A DNA stretch of 64,000 nt from ZC4RG29 sp964521255 (GTDB lineage Bacteria; Bacteroidota; Bacteroidia; Cytophagales; Cyclobacteriaceae). The position numbers were made by a program, and so were the translations under genes. Shown here in pieces: positions 32,437-41,735 of the stretch (its first letter is position 1; the number at the start of each line of letters is the position of its first letter). The DNA lies in assembly GCA_964521255.1 (NCBI GenBank), contig CAZFRM010000017.1, positions 42,859 to 106,858 of the forward strand. The letters run 5' to 3'. The notes beneath the pieces were generated by a model, which worked only from the letters and a program-made list of their open reading frames with translations, had not been told where the DNA came from and did no database searches.

Positions 32437-33990
32437 ATGTCTATGAAGAAATTTGTCTTCATCGGGTTTGCTATGTCGCTTTGCAGTTGGGCTTACGCTC
32501 AGAGCTTCGTTGATAATGCGTTGCTTTTTAGCAGAACCATTCCGGGCGGCAGCGCTCGGATTCAAGCGCTGGGAGGCGCTCAGGTTTCTTTAGGCGGTGA
32601 CTATAGCGCTGCATTTTCTAACCCTGCAGGATTAGGGATGTATAACCGTTCTGAATTCACATTTTCCCCGGGCTATGCGGTAAGTAATATCGAATCAAAT
32701 TATGCGGGGATAACAACTGATATAAACAAATCAAAAATTAATATCCCGGGGATAAGTTATGTCTATCATCATGAAACGAAGAGGCAGTCCGGATTTTTGG
32801 GTGGTAGTCTGGGAATCTCACTTACCCGTACCAATGATTTCAACCAGGATTATCAATACTCCGGAATAAATAACCAGAGCTCTATTATTGATTATTTCAT
32901 TGATGATGCATATTACTATGACCCCGATGAAATGTTGGCTGGTGGGTTAGACTTTTACAATCTAACAGCGCTTGCTTACAACAACTTTTTAATCCAGGAT
33001 TATTATGATGTGAATGGTTTATTTTACGACTCGGAACTTAGCCCGCTTCCGGCCGATCCCGAAAATGGATTTCCCGCAGAGATCCGAACCGTGACGCAAA
33101 TGGAATTAATGGAGAGCAGTGGTTCGCAGAATCAATGGTCAATTTCGTATGGTGCAAACTTCAACGACAAATTGTTTGTTGGCGCCGGACTAGGAATAGC
33201 GACGCTTCGTTACAAATTGAGAATTCGATATGGAGAATCAAATTTCTCGTATGACCAAAGTCCATCGTATAATCCCATTAATAATTTTCAACTTCAGGAA
33301 GACTATGACATCAGTGGTTCTGGTGTCAATTTTACATTGGGCATGATTTATCGTCCTGTTGATTTTATTCAAGTGGGAGCCTCGTTTGTTACGCCTACGC
33401 GCTATCAACTTACGGACAGCTACGCTGCCAGTATAAATAGCCTATGGAATAACTTTTCTTATCCTGGAATTAGTCAGCCACTAAATAACATTAGTGAAGG
33501 TTTTGAGGCCCTTATTTCAGATTATAATCTAACCACACCAATGAAGTTCACCACGGGGGCAACAGTAATTTCAAAATTTGGATTTATATCGGGTGATGTT
33601 GAATTCGTGAACTATGGAAAAACGAAATATAGTTCTGATACGGATTGGGTTTCATTTAATGAAGATAACAGCGATATCAAAGCTTCTTATGCTTCTGTGA
33701 TAAATTACCGTATCGGTGCGGAGTATCGTTACAATATCTTTCGTTTACGTGCAGGTTATCGTTTCATGGAAGATCCCTACAAAAATTCGTCAGAGATTGA
33801 TAGAAGTACAAAATCTATTAGCGGTGGATTGGGTGTCAAAAAGGAAAAATTCTTTATTGATTTCGCAGTAATTCAAACCACATCAAATGATCGCCGTATC
33901 CCCTACACAGCCCCGGGCAAACCTGTGCCGATAGCCTTGCTGGATAATAAGTTTACCAACTACATGTTTACGGTGGGATTTACGTTTTAA
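32437..33990 (+). CDS. FadL/OmpP1-like outer-membrane protein
   Basis: This encodes 517 residues with a signal peptide (about 1-22, ending AYAQ) and the opening SARIQALGGAQVSLGGDYSAAFSNPAGLG, the hallmark of the OmpP1/FadL/TodX-like proteins of Bacteroidota. The remainder alternates amphipathic beta-strands, ending with an aromatic residue (TVGFTF) as barrel proteins do. Characterised relatives carry long-chain fatty acids or aromatic compounds across the outer membrane; the substrate here is unknown. A second in-frame ATG at 32443 is an equally good start. It is paired with the low-complexity protein gene upstream. Confidence 0.85.
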   Translation: MSMKKFVFIGFAMSLCSWAYAQSFVDNALLFSRTIPGGSARIQALGGAQVSLGGDYSAAFSNPAGLGMYNRSEFTFSPGYAVSNIESNYAGITTDINKSKINIPGISYVYHHETKRQSGFLGGSLGISLTRTNDFNQDYQYSGINNQSSIIDYFIDDAYYYDPDEMLAGGLDFYNLTALAYNNFLIQDYYDVNGLFYDSELSPLPADPENGFPAEIRTVTQMELMESSGSQNQWSISYGANFNDKLFVGAGLGIATLRYKLRIRYGESNFSYDQSPSYNPINNFQLQEDYDISGSGVNFTLGMIYRPVDFIQVGASFVTPTRYQLTDSYAASINSLWNNFSYPGISQPLNNISEGFEALISDYNLTTPMKFTTGATVISKFGFISGDVEFVNYGKTKYSSDTDWVSFNEDNSDIKASYASVINYRIGAEYRYNIFRLRAGYRFMEDPYKNSSEIDRSTKSISGGLGVKKEKFFIDFAVIQTTSNDRRIPYTAPGKPVPIALLDNKFTNYMFTVGFTF

Positions 33991-34012
33991 AAAGCAGAAA
34001 GAAATAATCCAC

Positions 34013-34504
34013 TCATTTTTCCCGGAGCTTCTCCAGTAGGGATTCAATTTTGATATTATCTCCTTGAATTATTAAAGTAGATTGTTGATATACCGGCAAT
34101 CTTTTTTCATACAGTGATTTTAATCTTTCTTCTGTATCTCCGGTAAGAAGTGGGCGATTACCGGCTTTTGTTGCCCGTGATAAAAGTTCATTAAGAGGAA
34201 CATCCAAAAAAATACTTTTGCCGGATGCGTTGATGATCTTCATTCCATCATGAAAGCATGGGGCGCCTCCTCCTGTTGACATTACAAAACTTCTATCGGA
34301 GGCTGACCAGGAGCGAAGGAGAGAGGATTCTATCTTTCGGAAGTATTCTTCACCCCGGAGGCTGAACACTTCAGGAATGGATTGCTTTTCCTGCTTTTCA
34401 ATTTCCATGTCGAGGTCAACAAATGTTATATTCAATGCCTCGGCTAATTGCTTACCCAAAGTACTTTTACCTGAACCAGGCATGCCAACGAGAAATATTC
34501 TCAT
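34013..34504 (-). CDS. aroK: shikimate kinase
   Basis: This encodes 163 residues. The P-loop GMPGSGKST is at about 7-15, DLDMEIEK carries the shikimate-binding Asp near 31-33, the Arg of GEEYFRKIE is near 56, the STGGGAP loop is near 76-82, and the lid is RPLLTG near 117. The enzyme phosphorylates shikimate, the fifth step of the chorismate pathway. Its start overlaps the stop of the BT_3928-type gene by 4 bp, indicating coupled translation. Converges with the outer-membrane protein gene. Confidence 0.95.
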   Translation of the reverse strand: MRIFLVGMPGSGKSTLGKQLAEALNITFVDLDMEIEKQEKQSIPEVFSLRGEEYFRKIESSLLRSWSASDRSFVMSTGGGAPCFHDGMKIINASGKSIFLDVPLNELLSRATKAGNRPLLTGDTEERLKSLYEKRLPVYQQSTLIIQGDNIKIESLLEKLREK

Positions 34505-35607
34505 TGTATTAAATTAGTTACTTCCTCAGCGGATGGTGTGTCATTGTGATGCCACATTCCTCTGACATTTCCATTCACCCAAAGTGCTATACCAGGATTA
34601 GAACGAATGATTGTTTTCAAAACTGTAGCATCGGCAAAGCTGTAAGGTATAGCAAGTTGGTTGTCGTGGCGAAAAGACTCAAATTCTTCGGAAGGTGAAG
34701 AAGTAAGCGCCATCATCTCAATTTTACCATCGAGTCCTTTTATTAATTCCCGAATGGCATCCATATTTTTGGCAGAAGCCTTGTTCACATCATAAATGAT
34801 GAAGAAAAGTTTGGGGCCTTCAAATGTATTTTGTGTTATGTCATCGCCATCCGTGTTCGTTACGGCATAATCTGTAATCTTTGGAATGATCTTATCCGGA
34901 TTTAATACTTCTGATGACTTATACTTGTAGCCATCCGCCTCTTTCAGAAATTCTTTTGATCGTACTTCTTCTCCACCTTTATCAAACACATATTCAATGA
35001 TGGCCTGTTCCTCAGGTTGCATCTGCTGAGGTATGTTGTTACCGATTCTGTAAGCGCGAAAATCAAGGAAAGGTAAATGCCGCACGGCATAGATGCCGAG
35101 GAAAAAACTTATAGCAGTAACAATCAAAATTACAGCATGACCTTCAAGGGTTCGAAGCACCGGTGTATATCTTTTTCTGTACCAGAAAAGATGGAGAACA
35201 AAAACGAGTAAGATGATATCCTTGATGAAAGATTGTTTCGGCGTGAGCTTTATCGCATCACCAAAACATCCGCAGTCGGTAACTTTATTTAAAAAGTGTG
35301 AGTACCCGGTAAGAAAAGTGAAGAATATAATTAGCACTAACAAGATAGTAGCTGTTACATTCATCCGGTAATAAATCAGAACAGCAACACCCAGTACAAT
35401 TTCAAGTACAATAAGAAGCATCCCGATCTCAAGTGCATACGGAATGAAATAATGGAAAAATGACCCGAAGTCGGATGAGAAAACTTCGAAGTACTCTTCC
35501 AGTTTGATTTGCGTGCCAACCGGATCGTTGAGCTTTATCAATCCTGAAAAAATAAAAAGTCCTCCTACAAAGAATCGTGAAAACTGATCAATAATTTTTC
35601 TAAACAT
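34501..35607 (-). CDS. BT_3928-type DoxX/MauE-like membrane protein
   Basis: This encodes 368 residues. The N-terminal about 180 residues hold four or five membrane segments of DoxX/MauE type (FVGGLFIFSGLIKLNDPVG). A conserved CGCFG (DCGCFGDAI) follows the third segment and may be redox active. The C-terminal 160 residues are a periplasmic thioredoxin-like domain without a CxxC (LFFIIYDVNKASAKNMDAI). The family is common in Bacteroidota, often near folP and cdaA as here; a role in envelope redox or in methylamine-type maturation is guessed from the fold. It overlaps aroK by 4 bp. Confidence 0.85.
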   Translation of the reverse strand: MFRKIIDQFSRFFVGGLFIFSGLIKLNDPVGTQIKLEEYFEVFSSDFGSFFHYFIPYALEIGMLLIVLEIVLGVAVLIYYRMNVTATILLVLIIFFTFLTGYSHFLNKVTDCGCFGDAIKLTPKQSFIKDIILLVFVLHLFWYRKRYTPVLRTLEGHAVILIVTAISFFLGIYAVRHLPFLDFRAYRIGNNIPQQMQPEEQAIIEYVFDKGGEEVRSKEFLKEADGYKYKSSEVLNPDKIIPKITDYAVTNTDGDDITQNTFEGPKLFFIIYDVNKASAKNMDAIRELIKGLDGKIEMMALTSSPSEEFESFRHDNQLAIPYSFADATVLKTIIRSNPGIALWVNGNVRGMWHHNDTPSAEEVTNLIQ

Positions 35608-35646
35608 CTAAATCTATTTTTAGTTTGAGATCAACCACACCCACTC

Positions 35647-36216
35647 TCACACATCCTCCCCTTTAGGGGAGCCAGAGGGGTGCGCTAATTTTATCATTGC
35701 AAACACCGCATAATTAATCATATCCTGGTAGTTTGCTTTTACGCCTTCACTCACAATTGTCTTACCTGCATTATCTTCTATTTGCTTTACCCTTAACAAC
35801 TTCATCAGGATAATATCGGTTATAGATGAAACACGCATTTCTCTCCACGCTTCACCATAATCGTGATTCTTATTTTGAAGAAGGCTGAGTGTATCATTCA
35901 CAACCTGGTCGTAGCAGGGTTCAAGTTCTTCATATTCCATTTCCAGGATGGGGGAGTCCTTCAACTCCATTTGCATAAGAGCGATAATGCAATAATTAAT
36001 GATGCCTATGAACTCGTCCTTAACAGGATCATTAACCTTTTGAACACCTTTCTCCTGTATGCTTCTTATCCGTTGAGCTTTTATGAAGATTTGGTCTGTG
36101 ATAGACGGAAGTCGAAGTATTCTCCACGCAGTTCCATAATCACGTGTCTTCTTCGCGAACAATTCTTTGCAGATGTGGATCACCTGCTTATATTCATTTG
36201 TTGTTTTATCGATCAT
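35647..36216 (-). CDS. DUF1599 protein with internal duplication
   Basis: This encodes 189 residues built of two similar halves: KKTRDYGTAWRILRLPSITD with IKAQRIRSIQEKG (about 22-55) and KNHDYGEAWREMRVSSITD with MKLLRVKQIEDNAG (about 116-150). DUF1599 is the best match I know; I recall the family being linked to nucleotide modification, but its function is not settled. The gene is transcribed with the BT_3928-type gene (39-bp gap) and divergently from folP, an arrangement frequent in Bacteroidota. Confidence 0.85.
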   Translation of the reverse strand: MIDKTTNEYKQVIHICKELFAKKTRDYGTAWRILRLPSITDQIFIKAQRIRSIQEKGVQKVNDPVKDEFIGIINYCIIALMQMELKDSPILEMEYEELEPCYDQVVNDTLSLLQNKNHDYGEAWREMRVSSITDIILMKLLRVKQIEDNAGKTIVSEGVKANYQDMINYAVFAMIKLAHPSGSPKGEDV

Positions 36217-36229
36217 ATTTGTTTTAACT

Positions 36230-36272
36230 CCCGCAGATTACTCTCTTGATATTCTCTGCGCAAATCTGCGGG
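36230..36272. repeat. dispersed palindromic repeat, copy C (short)
   Basis: CCCGCAGATT (36230-36239) and AATCTGCGGG (36263-36272) are perfect 10-bp terminal inverted repeats of a 43-bp unit without the nested hairpin. Confidence 0.65.
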
Positions 36273-36375
36273 AAATGGATTTAACATTTCAACATCACAA
36301 AAATGGCGAGGCAAAATACAGCATTTTCGACAAACAAAACACTGAACATTGAGGCCGGTTTGTAGACTTTTGGTT

Positions 36376-36483
36376 CCCGCAGATTTCGCCTGCCTTTACC
36401 GAAACGGCTTCGTGCAGGCAGGTTGATTAACGTAGAAAATTATTAAACACAAATTTATCTGCGCAAATCTGCGGTATCTGCGG
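36376..36483. repeat. dispersed palindromic repeat, copy B, with nested hairpin
   Basis: This starts CCCGCAGATTTCGC and contains at 36389-36422 the same double hairpin as copy A (5617-5650), with a single substitution. It ends in repeated ATCTGCGCAAATCTGCGG words 30 bp before folP. Confidence 0.7.
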
Positions 36484-36512
36484 AAAAAAAAATTAACATT
36501 TCACATCATAAA

Positions 36513-37358
36513 ATGACGCAACAAAATAGCAAGACACTGAACATTAAGGGACAGCTTGTAGACCTGACCACGCCAAAAATAATGGGTATTCTAAATGTTA
36601 CCCCTGACAGCTTTTTTGACGGAGGCCGCTACCTGGAGGAAGGCAAAATTCTAAATCAGGTTGAAAAAATGCTGACCGGGGGAGCAACGTTTATTGATGT
36701 GGGAGGATATTCGTCTCGTCCAAATGCAGAAGATATTTCAACTGAAGAAGAGCTAAAGCGGGTATTATTCGCCATCCGCTTAATACTAAAAACCTTTCCG
36801 GAAACATGGATATCAGTCGATACTTTCCGGGGTGAAGTGGCAAATACAGCTTTGAATGAAGGGGCTGTAATGGTGAACGATATTTCGGCAGGACTACTGG
36901 ATCCTCAGATGTATGAAGTTGTGGCCAGGAATAAAGTACCCTACCTGATCATGCATATGAAAGGGACACCGGGTACCATGAACCAGCTTACGGATTATGA
37001 GAATTTGGTAAAGGATATAATCAGTTATTTTCACAAGATCATTTTTGATCTCCGTCAAAGAGAAATTCATGATGTCATTATCGACCCGGGTTTCGGGTTT
37101 GCCAAAACGGTTGATCAGAATTTTCAATTGCTGAATCATCTTGAAGCCTTTGCCGTTCTGGATAAACCTATCCTTGCCGGCTTGTCAAGAAAGTCAATGA
37201 TCTGGAAAACCTTGAACATAACACCGGAAGAGGCCCTCAATGGAACAACTTCACTAAATACAATTGCGCTGTTAAAGGGAGCAAGTATTCTCCGTGTTCA
37301 TGATGTAAAAGAAGCGCGGGAGATCATTCACCTGTACGGGAAGATGCATGGAGTATGA
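36513..37358 (+). CDS. folP: dihydropteroate synthase
   Basis: This encodes 281 residues. The TIM barrel carries the DHPS signatures: MGILNVTPDSFFDGGRY near 24-40, DVGGYSSRP near 62-70, VNDISAG near 116-122, DPGFGFAKT near 192-200 and the final LRVHDV. The enzyme joins para-aminobenzoate and the pterin pyrophosphate in folate synthesis and is the target of sulfonamides. The gene is followed by cdaA in the same direction (95-bp gap). The start at 36513 fits the family length. Confidence 0.96.
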   Translation: MTQQNSKTLNIKGQLVDLTTPKIMGILNVTPDSFFDGGRYLEEGKILNQVEKMLTGGATFIDVGGYSSRPNAEDISTEEELKRVLFAIRLILKTFPETWISVDTFRGEVANTALNEGAVMVNDISAGLLDPQMYEVVARNKVPYLIMHMKGTPGTMNQLTDYENLVKDIISYFHKIIFDLRQREIHDVIIDPGFGFAKTVDQNFQLLNHLEAFAVLDKPILAGLSRKSMIWKTLNITPEEALNGTTSLNTIALLKGASILRVHDVKEAREIIHLYGKMHGV

Positions 37359-37438
37359 AACACTATCTCATGTAACTTTTCGTTTTAAATAATCAATCAT
37401 TCGATTGGCCAATCCTTCAATTATAGTGCTGTATGTGA

Positions 37439-37446
37439 TACATTTG
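37439..37446 (+). promoter_or_regulatory. candidate -7 element for cdaA
   Basis: TACATTTG matches TAnnTTTG 7 bp before the cdaA ATG. The -33 element is not evident, and the leader would be nearly absent. Confidence 0.3.
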
Positions 37447-37453
37447 TAATAGT

Positions 37454-38323
37454 ATGATCTTTCTGCTAAAGATAGGATTCCTTGAAGTAACATGGTTTGA
37501 TTTCATTGACGTCGGACTGGTGAGTATTTTATTATACCAGATTTATAAACTTGTTCGGGGAAGTATAGCTGTGAATATTTTCCTCGGCTTGCTTGCCCTC
37601 TATCTTGTATACCTCATGGTTCGCGCCGCGCAGATGGAATTGTTATCAACCATTCTCGGACAATTTATGGGAGTAGGTGTTATTGCTATGATCGTACTTT
37701 TTCAACCCGAGATCAGAAAATTTCTATTAGTACTGGGACGAAGTGCTGAGTTTAGGGAAAACTTTCTTAGAACCTTATCCAACCTTCGTCATGGTTATCA
37801 TGAAGATTTTGACATTAGTCAGGTTACGGAAGCAGCCAAGACTTTGCGCGCGACAAAAACCGGTGCATTGATCGTATTCACGCGTGATTCGGAATTAAAA
37901 TTCTATGCACAAACGGGGGATATGCTGGACGCAGAAGTGAATAAGCGATTACTGCTCTCTATCTTTAATAAGCATAGTCCCTTGCATGATGGCGCCGTTA
38001 TCATTTACAAGGGCAGAGTGAAAGCTGCACGTTGCGTATTGCCCGTTAGTGAGAATGATCATCTCCCTTCATACTTTGGTCTTCGCCATCGCGCTGCGGT
38101 TGGTATGTCAGAAAACACAGATACATTGGTTTTGGCTATATCGGAAGAAACAGGTAGACTTATTCTGGCTAGAAATGGGAAGTACATTCGTTCGCTAAAA
38201 CTAAAACAAGTCGAGAATAAAATACTGGAATTTCTTCACAATACTGAACCGGCAAATTGGGAAGATGTGCCGCCGTTGGAAGAAGAAGAAGGGTTACGCC
38301 AGACGCAGCCACAAACGCGCTGA
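37454..38323 (+). CDS. cdaA: diadenylate cyclase CdaA
   Basis: This encodes 289 residues. Three membrane segments (about 18-35, 38-56 and 70-84) precede the DAC domain, with the catalytic HDGA at about 178-181 and RHRAA at about 211-215 intact. CdaA makes the second messenger c-di-AMP from two ATP at the inner membrane, where it controls potassium and osmotic balance and wall homeostasis in other bacteria. Neither the regulator CdaR nor GlmM is adjacent; folP lies upstream, and the WD40-caspase gene lies 47 bp downstream, possibly on the same transcript. The C-terminus has an acidic tail. Confidence 0.95.
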   Translation: MIFLLKIGFLEVTWFDFIDVGLVSILLYQIYKLVRGSIAVNIFLGLLALYLVYLMVRAAQMELLSTILGQFMGVGVIAMIVLFQPEIRKFLLVLGRSAEFRENFLRTLSNLRHGYHEDFDISQVTEAAKTLRATKTGALIVFTRDSELKFYAQTGDMLDAEVNKRLLLSIFNKHSPLHDGAVIIYKGRVKAARCVLPVSENDHLPSYFGLRHRAAVGMSENTDTLVLAISEETGRLILARNGKYIRSLKLKQVENKILEFLHNTEPANWEDVPPLEEEEGLRQTQPQTR

Positions 38324-38370
38324 GCAATTATTTTTTTAACGTACTGCTTTATATTTTTTAATCTATACCT

Positions 38371-41300
38371 ATGCGCCTGGCGCTCTCATGCATTTTCGTG
38401 ATAATGGCCCGAGTTATGGTGGCCCAAACATTGCAAACGGTTATACAACGTGGGCATGATCAGGCGGTGCTGTCTGTTGCAATTAGTCCTGATAGTAATT
38501 ATGTAGCTTCTGGTAGTCGTGACCGTTCGGCAAAATTGTGGGAGGTAAACACAGGTAGGGAAGTGCGATCATTTCTCGGGCATGAAGGATCAGTTAACTG
38601 CATTGACTTCAGTTCGGATGGTAAATTTATTATAACAAGCAGTGGTGATCGCACAGCAAAGATTTGGGATGTTGCCACAGGAAAAGAACTCTTCTCAACA
38701 CCTCCCGAGAAAAAATTTCTTACAGCAGTTGCCTTTAGTCCGGACATGAAATTTTTTATCACAGCCGGTTATCCGGATCAGGCTAAGGTCTGGGATTTCA
38801 AAACAAAAAAGTTAATCAAAGCTATCGATGTTAATGCCGATCAAGGTCTCGGTTATGGTGTGAATGTAGCATTCTCCCATGATGGTCAATGGCTTGCTAT
38901 CGGTGAAGACAATCGCGTTGCTAATGTGTACGCTACTTCTTCCTGGGAGAAGATATACTCGTTCGTCCAGGAGGAAGGATGGTGTGGTGGATGTGCTACA
39001 TGGGTATCGTTTAGTCATGATAATCAATTTCTGTTTATGGCTTCTAATAAAGGAGCTGTGAAAAAATATGCTTTGAAGGATGGGAAACTCATCACAAAAT
39101 ATTCAGAAGAGATTGAAGAAGTAACGAGCCTTCTTCTTTCACGCGATGACAAATTCATTTATGTAACCACGAAAAAATCAATTATAACATACGATGCCAT
39201 TGCAGGAAATAAAGTGGGGGAAGACACGATTGATATAGAAAGTGAAATTAATGAAGCGAAGATCAACGTTCAGGGTTTAATTCTTCTGGCGTGTGATGAC
39301 AACGAAGTGAAAATCTGGGATCACAACAAGAAAAAAATAAAAGGGAGCCTGACGGGCATTCTAAATCAACTGGATAAGGGTGGTGTGACGTACAATCCAA
39401 ATTCGTATTGGGAGTCGCACATTGCAAAATACCTACGATTAAAAAATGAATTAATGTTAAGTGCCGATGGTAAAAGTCTGTTTAAAGGAAAGTTTGGCAC
39501 CAAAGCAAAACGATGGGACATCGCCACAGGACAAACATTGATGGAATACAATGGTCATGAAAAAGCACCTTTATGTTATGAACTTTCTGATGATGGCTCC
39601 CGAATGCTTACCGGCGGCGCTGATGGAAGAGTGATCCTGTGGGACGTTGCCTCAGGAGATACGCTTCATGTTATTAAAGCACATCGTGAGCCGGTATTTT
39701 CTGTTCGATTCAGTCATGATGAGAAACGGATCATGAGCAGTAGCTGGGATGCCACACTAAAAATATTTGACCTTAACACAGGAAGGCAAGTTGAATATTT
39801 TGATTTTGAAAATGCCTCGGCTTACGATGCGATTTTTAGTGCTAATGATTTATATGTCTTTACTGCCCAACTGGGGCAAACGTTAAGGGTGTATGAACTG
39901 GATACAAAGAAACCGGTCCGTGATTTTATCGGTCATACCGATGTGGTCTCCACCGTCAGCCTTACTTCTGATGGTAAAAAATTGTTGAGCGCAGGATGGG
40001 ATGGCAGTGTTCGGCTTTGGGATGTGGCAACGGGTTTGATGGAGAAAAAATTCATAGCACAAGGAGGAGCCGTATATGCAGCAAAGTTCAGCAGGGACGA
40101 GAAATTTATTTTTAGCGGAGGAGCAGATAGAAGCATAAAGATTTGGGATGCCAGCACGGGTTCATTGACGAAAACATTGGAAGGACATCAGGCCGAAGTT
40201 ACCTCCATTCTTCAAAGCGAGGATGGAAGCATGCTCATCACACATAGTACAGATGGGGGCACAAAATTTTGGGATTTAAAAACGGGAAAGGAATTTTTTG
40301 AACACATCCACATTGGAAGCAGTGATTGGCTTGTGAGAAATACCGATGGATACTTTAGTGGAACTGATGATGCCCGCAAGTCGATACATTTTGTCAATGG
40401 CATGAAAACATACTCTGTTGATCAATTCTTCAACGAATTTTACCGGCCGGAATTACTGCCTCAGATTTTTAAAACACGTGGCCAAAGTACAACGCGTGAA
40501 ACGATACAACGGAAATTAAATTCTTCTCCTCCTCCCACAGTAAAAATTGCAACGCTGGAAAATTCAGATCCTTCAAAAATTGAACTGCATGTGAAGATCA
40601 CCAACAATGGAAGTGGTGTTAATGCGCTTAAACTTTATCACAACAACAAAAATATTCCTGTCAATCGAGAAGCGCTTAAATTACCAACACAGAAAGGCGA
40701 ATCCGCCGTGTATCGTCAAACGGTTGAGCTTGTTGGCGGAACAAATACTTTTACCGCTGTAGCAACCAATCAGAATAACATTGAATCTGATCCGGCCTCA
40801 GTAGAATTTTTTTCTGAACATGTTTCAAAGAGCAGTACCTGCTACATTATGTCTGTCGGGATAAATGAATATAAGAATCCCAGGATGATGCTCAATTATG
40901 CGAGGCCTGATGCGGAAGCGTTTGCTGAACTCATGGAAAAAAAGGCATCGTCTCTCTACAAATCTGTTGAGTTTATTACCCTTTACGACAAGGATGCTTC
41001 GGTGAGCAGGATACTGAATGCACTTGACGAACTCTCAACCAAAATACATCCGGAAGATGTTTTCATATTCTACTATGCGGGGCATGGCAGTATGGTTGAC
41101 GATAAATTCTTTTTTATTCCGACGGAAAGCATACGACTTTATGATTTGAAGTCGTTACAAAAAGAAGCGCTCGAGGCTTCTGTACTGCAGGAAAAACTCA
41201 GGCATATCAATGCGTTAAAACAACTAATCATTATGGATGCCTGTCAGTCGGGTGGTTCAGTTGAGCTTTTAGGCACGAGAGGTGCTGGTGAAGAAAAAGC

Positions 41301-41592
41301 CATTGCTCAGCTTTCGCGAAGTGCAGGGATACACGTAATGGCGTCGGCGGGCAGCGAACAATTTGCTACGGAATTTGCTTCGTTGGGTCACGGCTTGTTC
41401 ACGTATCTCCTCATTAAAGCGTTACAAGGTGATGCTGACGGCGCTCCAAAAGATGGTAAGGTTACAATCTACGAGTTGAAATCATTTATGGATGACCAGG
41501 TGCCGGAGATGACGAAGAAGATGAAGGGCAAACCTCAATATCCTTATACTTTTTCCCGTGGCCAGGATTTTCCCGTGGTGTTGAAAGAGTGA
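38371..41592 (+). CDS. exported WD40-repeat caspase-like protease
   Basis: This encodes 1073 residues. A signal-like N-terminus (about 1-18, ending VMVAQ) is followed by some 12 or more WD40 repeats (about 25-640), recognisable by GHEGSVNCIDFSSDGKFI...TAKIWDVATG and similar lines. A short beta-rich linker (about 690-800) leads to a caspase-like peptidase C14 domain (about 825-1073). The catalytic dyad is complete: His905 in YYAGHGSMVDD and Cys958 in MDACQSGG. Bacterial caspase homologues usually cut after Arg/Lys; the specificity here is unknown. If the signal is real, the protein acts in the periplasm or outside. It lies 47 bp after cdaA. Related WD40-caspase fusions are known in other bacteria, mostly predicted as cytoplasmic. 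Confidence 0.88.
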   Translation: MRLALSCIFVIMARVMVAQTLQTVIQRGHDQAVLSVAISPDSNYVASGSRDRSAKLWEVNTGREVRSFLGHEGSVNCIDFSSDGKFIITSSGDRTAKIWDVATGKELFSTPPEKKFLTAVAFSPDMKFFITAGYPDQAKVWDFKTKKLIKAIDVNADQGLGYGVNVAFSHDGQWLAIGEDNRVANVYATSSWEKIYSFVQEEGWCGGCATWVSFSHDNQFLFMASNKGAVKKYALKDGKLITKYSEEIEEVTSLLLSRDDKFIYVTTKKSIITYDAIAGNKVGEDTIDIESEINEAKINVQGLILLACDDNEVKIWDHNKKKIKGSLTGILNQLDKGGVTYNPNSYWESHIAKYLRLKNELMLSADGKSLFKGKFGTKAKRWDIATGQTLMEYNGHEKAPLCYELSDDGSRMLTGGADGRVILWDVASGDTLHVIKAHREPVFSVRFSHDEKRIMSSSWDATLKIFDLNTGRQVEYFDFENASAYDAIFSANDLYVFTAQLGQTLRVYELDTKKPVRDFIGHTDVVSTVSLTSDGKKLLSAGWDGSVRLWDVATGLMEKKFIAQGGAVYAAKFSRDEKFIFSGGADRSIKIWDASTGSLTKTLEGHQAEVTSILQSEDGSMLITHSTDGGTKFWDLKTGKEFFEHIHIGSSDWLVRNTDGYFSGTDDARKSIHFVNGMKTYSVDQFFNEFYRPELLPQIFKTRGQSTTRETIQRKLNSSPPPTVKIATLENSDPSKIELHVKITNNGSGVNALKLYHNNKNIPVNREALKLPTQKGESAVYRQTVELVGGTNTFTAVATNQNNIESDPASVEFFSEHVSKSSTCYIMSVGINEYKNPRMMLNYARPDAEAFAELMEKKASSLYKSVEFITLYDKDASVSRILNALDELSTKIHPEDVFIFYYAGHGSMVDDKFFFIPTESIRLYDLKSLQKEALEASVLQEKLRHINALKQLIIMDACQSGGSVELLGTRGAGEEKAIAQLSRSAGIHVMASAGSEQFATEFASLGHGLFTYLLIKALQGDADGAPKDGKVTIYELKSFMDDQVPEMTKKMKGKPQYPYTFSRGQDFPVVLKE

Positions 41593-41735
41593 TGAATCAT
41601 TTTAATACGCTTTCTGTTCTTAAACGTGTTGAGCGGATATTTTTCGATGAAGACACGGAATCTTGGGATGAGAGTTTATGAATTTTAGAAAGATATGTTA
41701 TACTTTTGTTATACTTTTTGAATGCTGTTTGAAAA

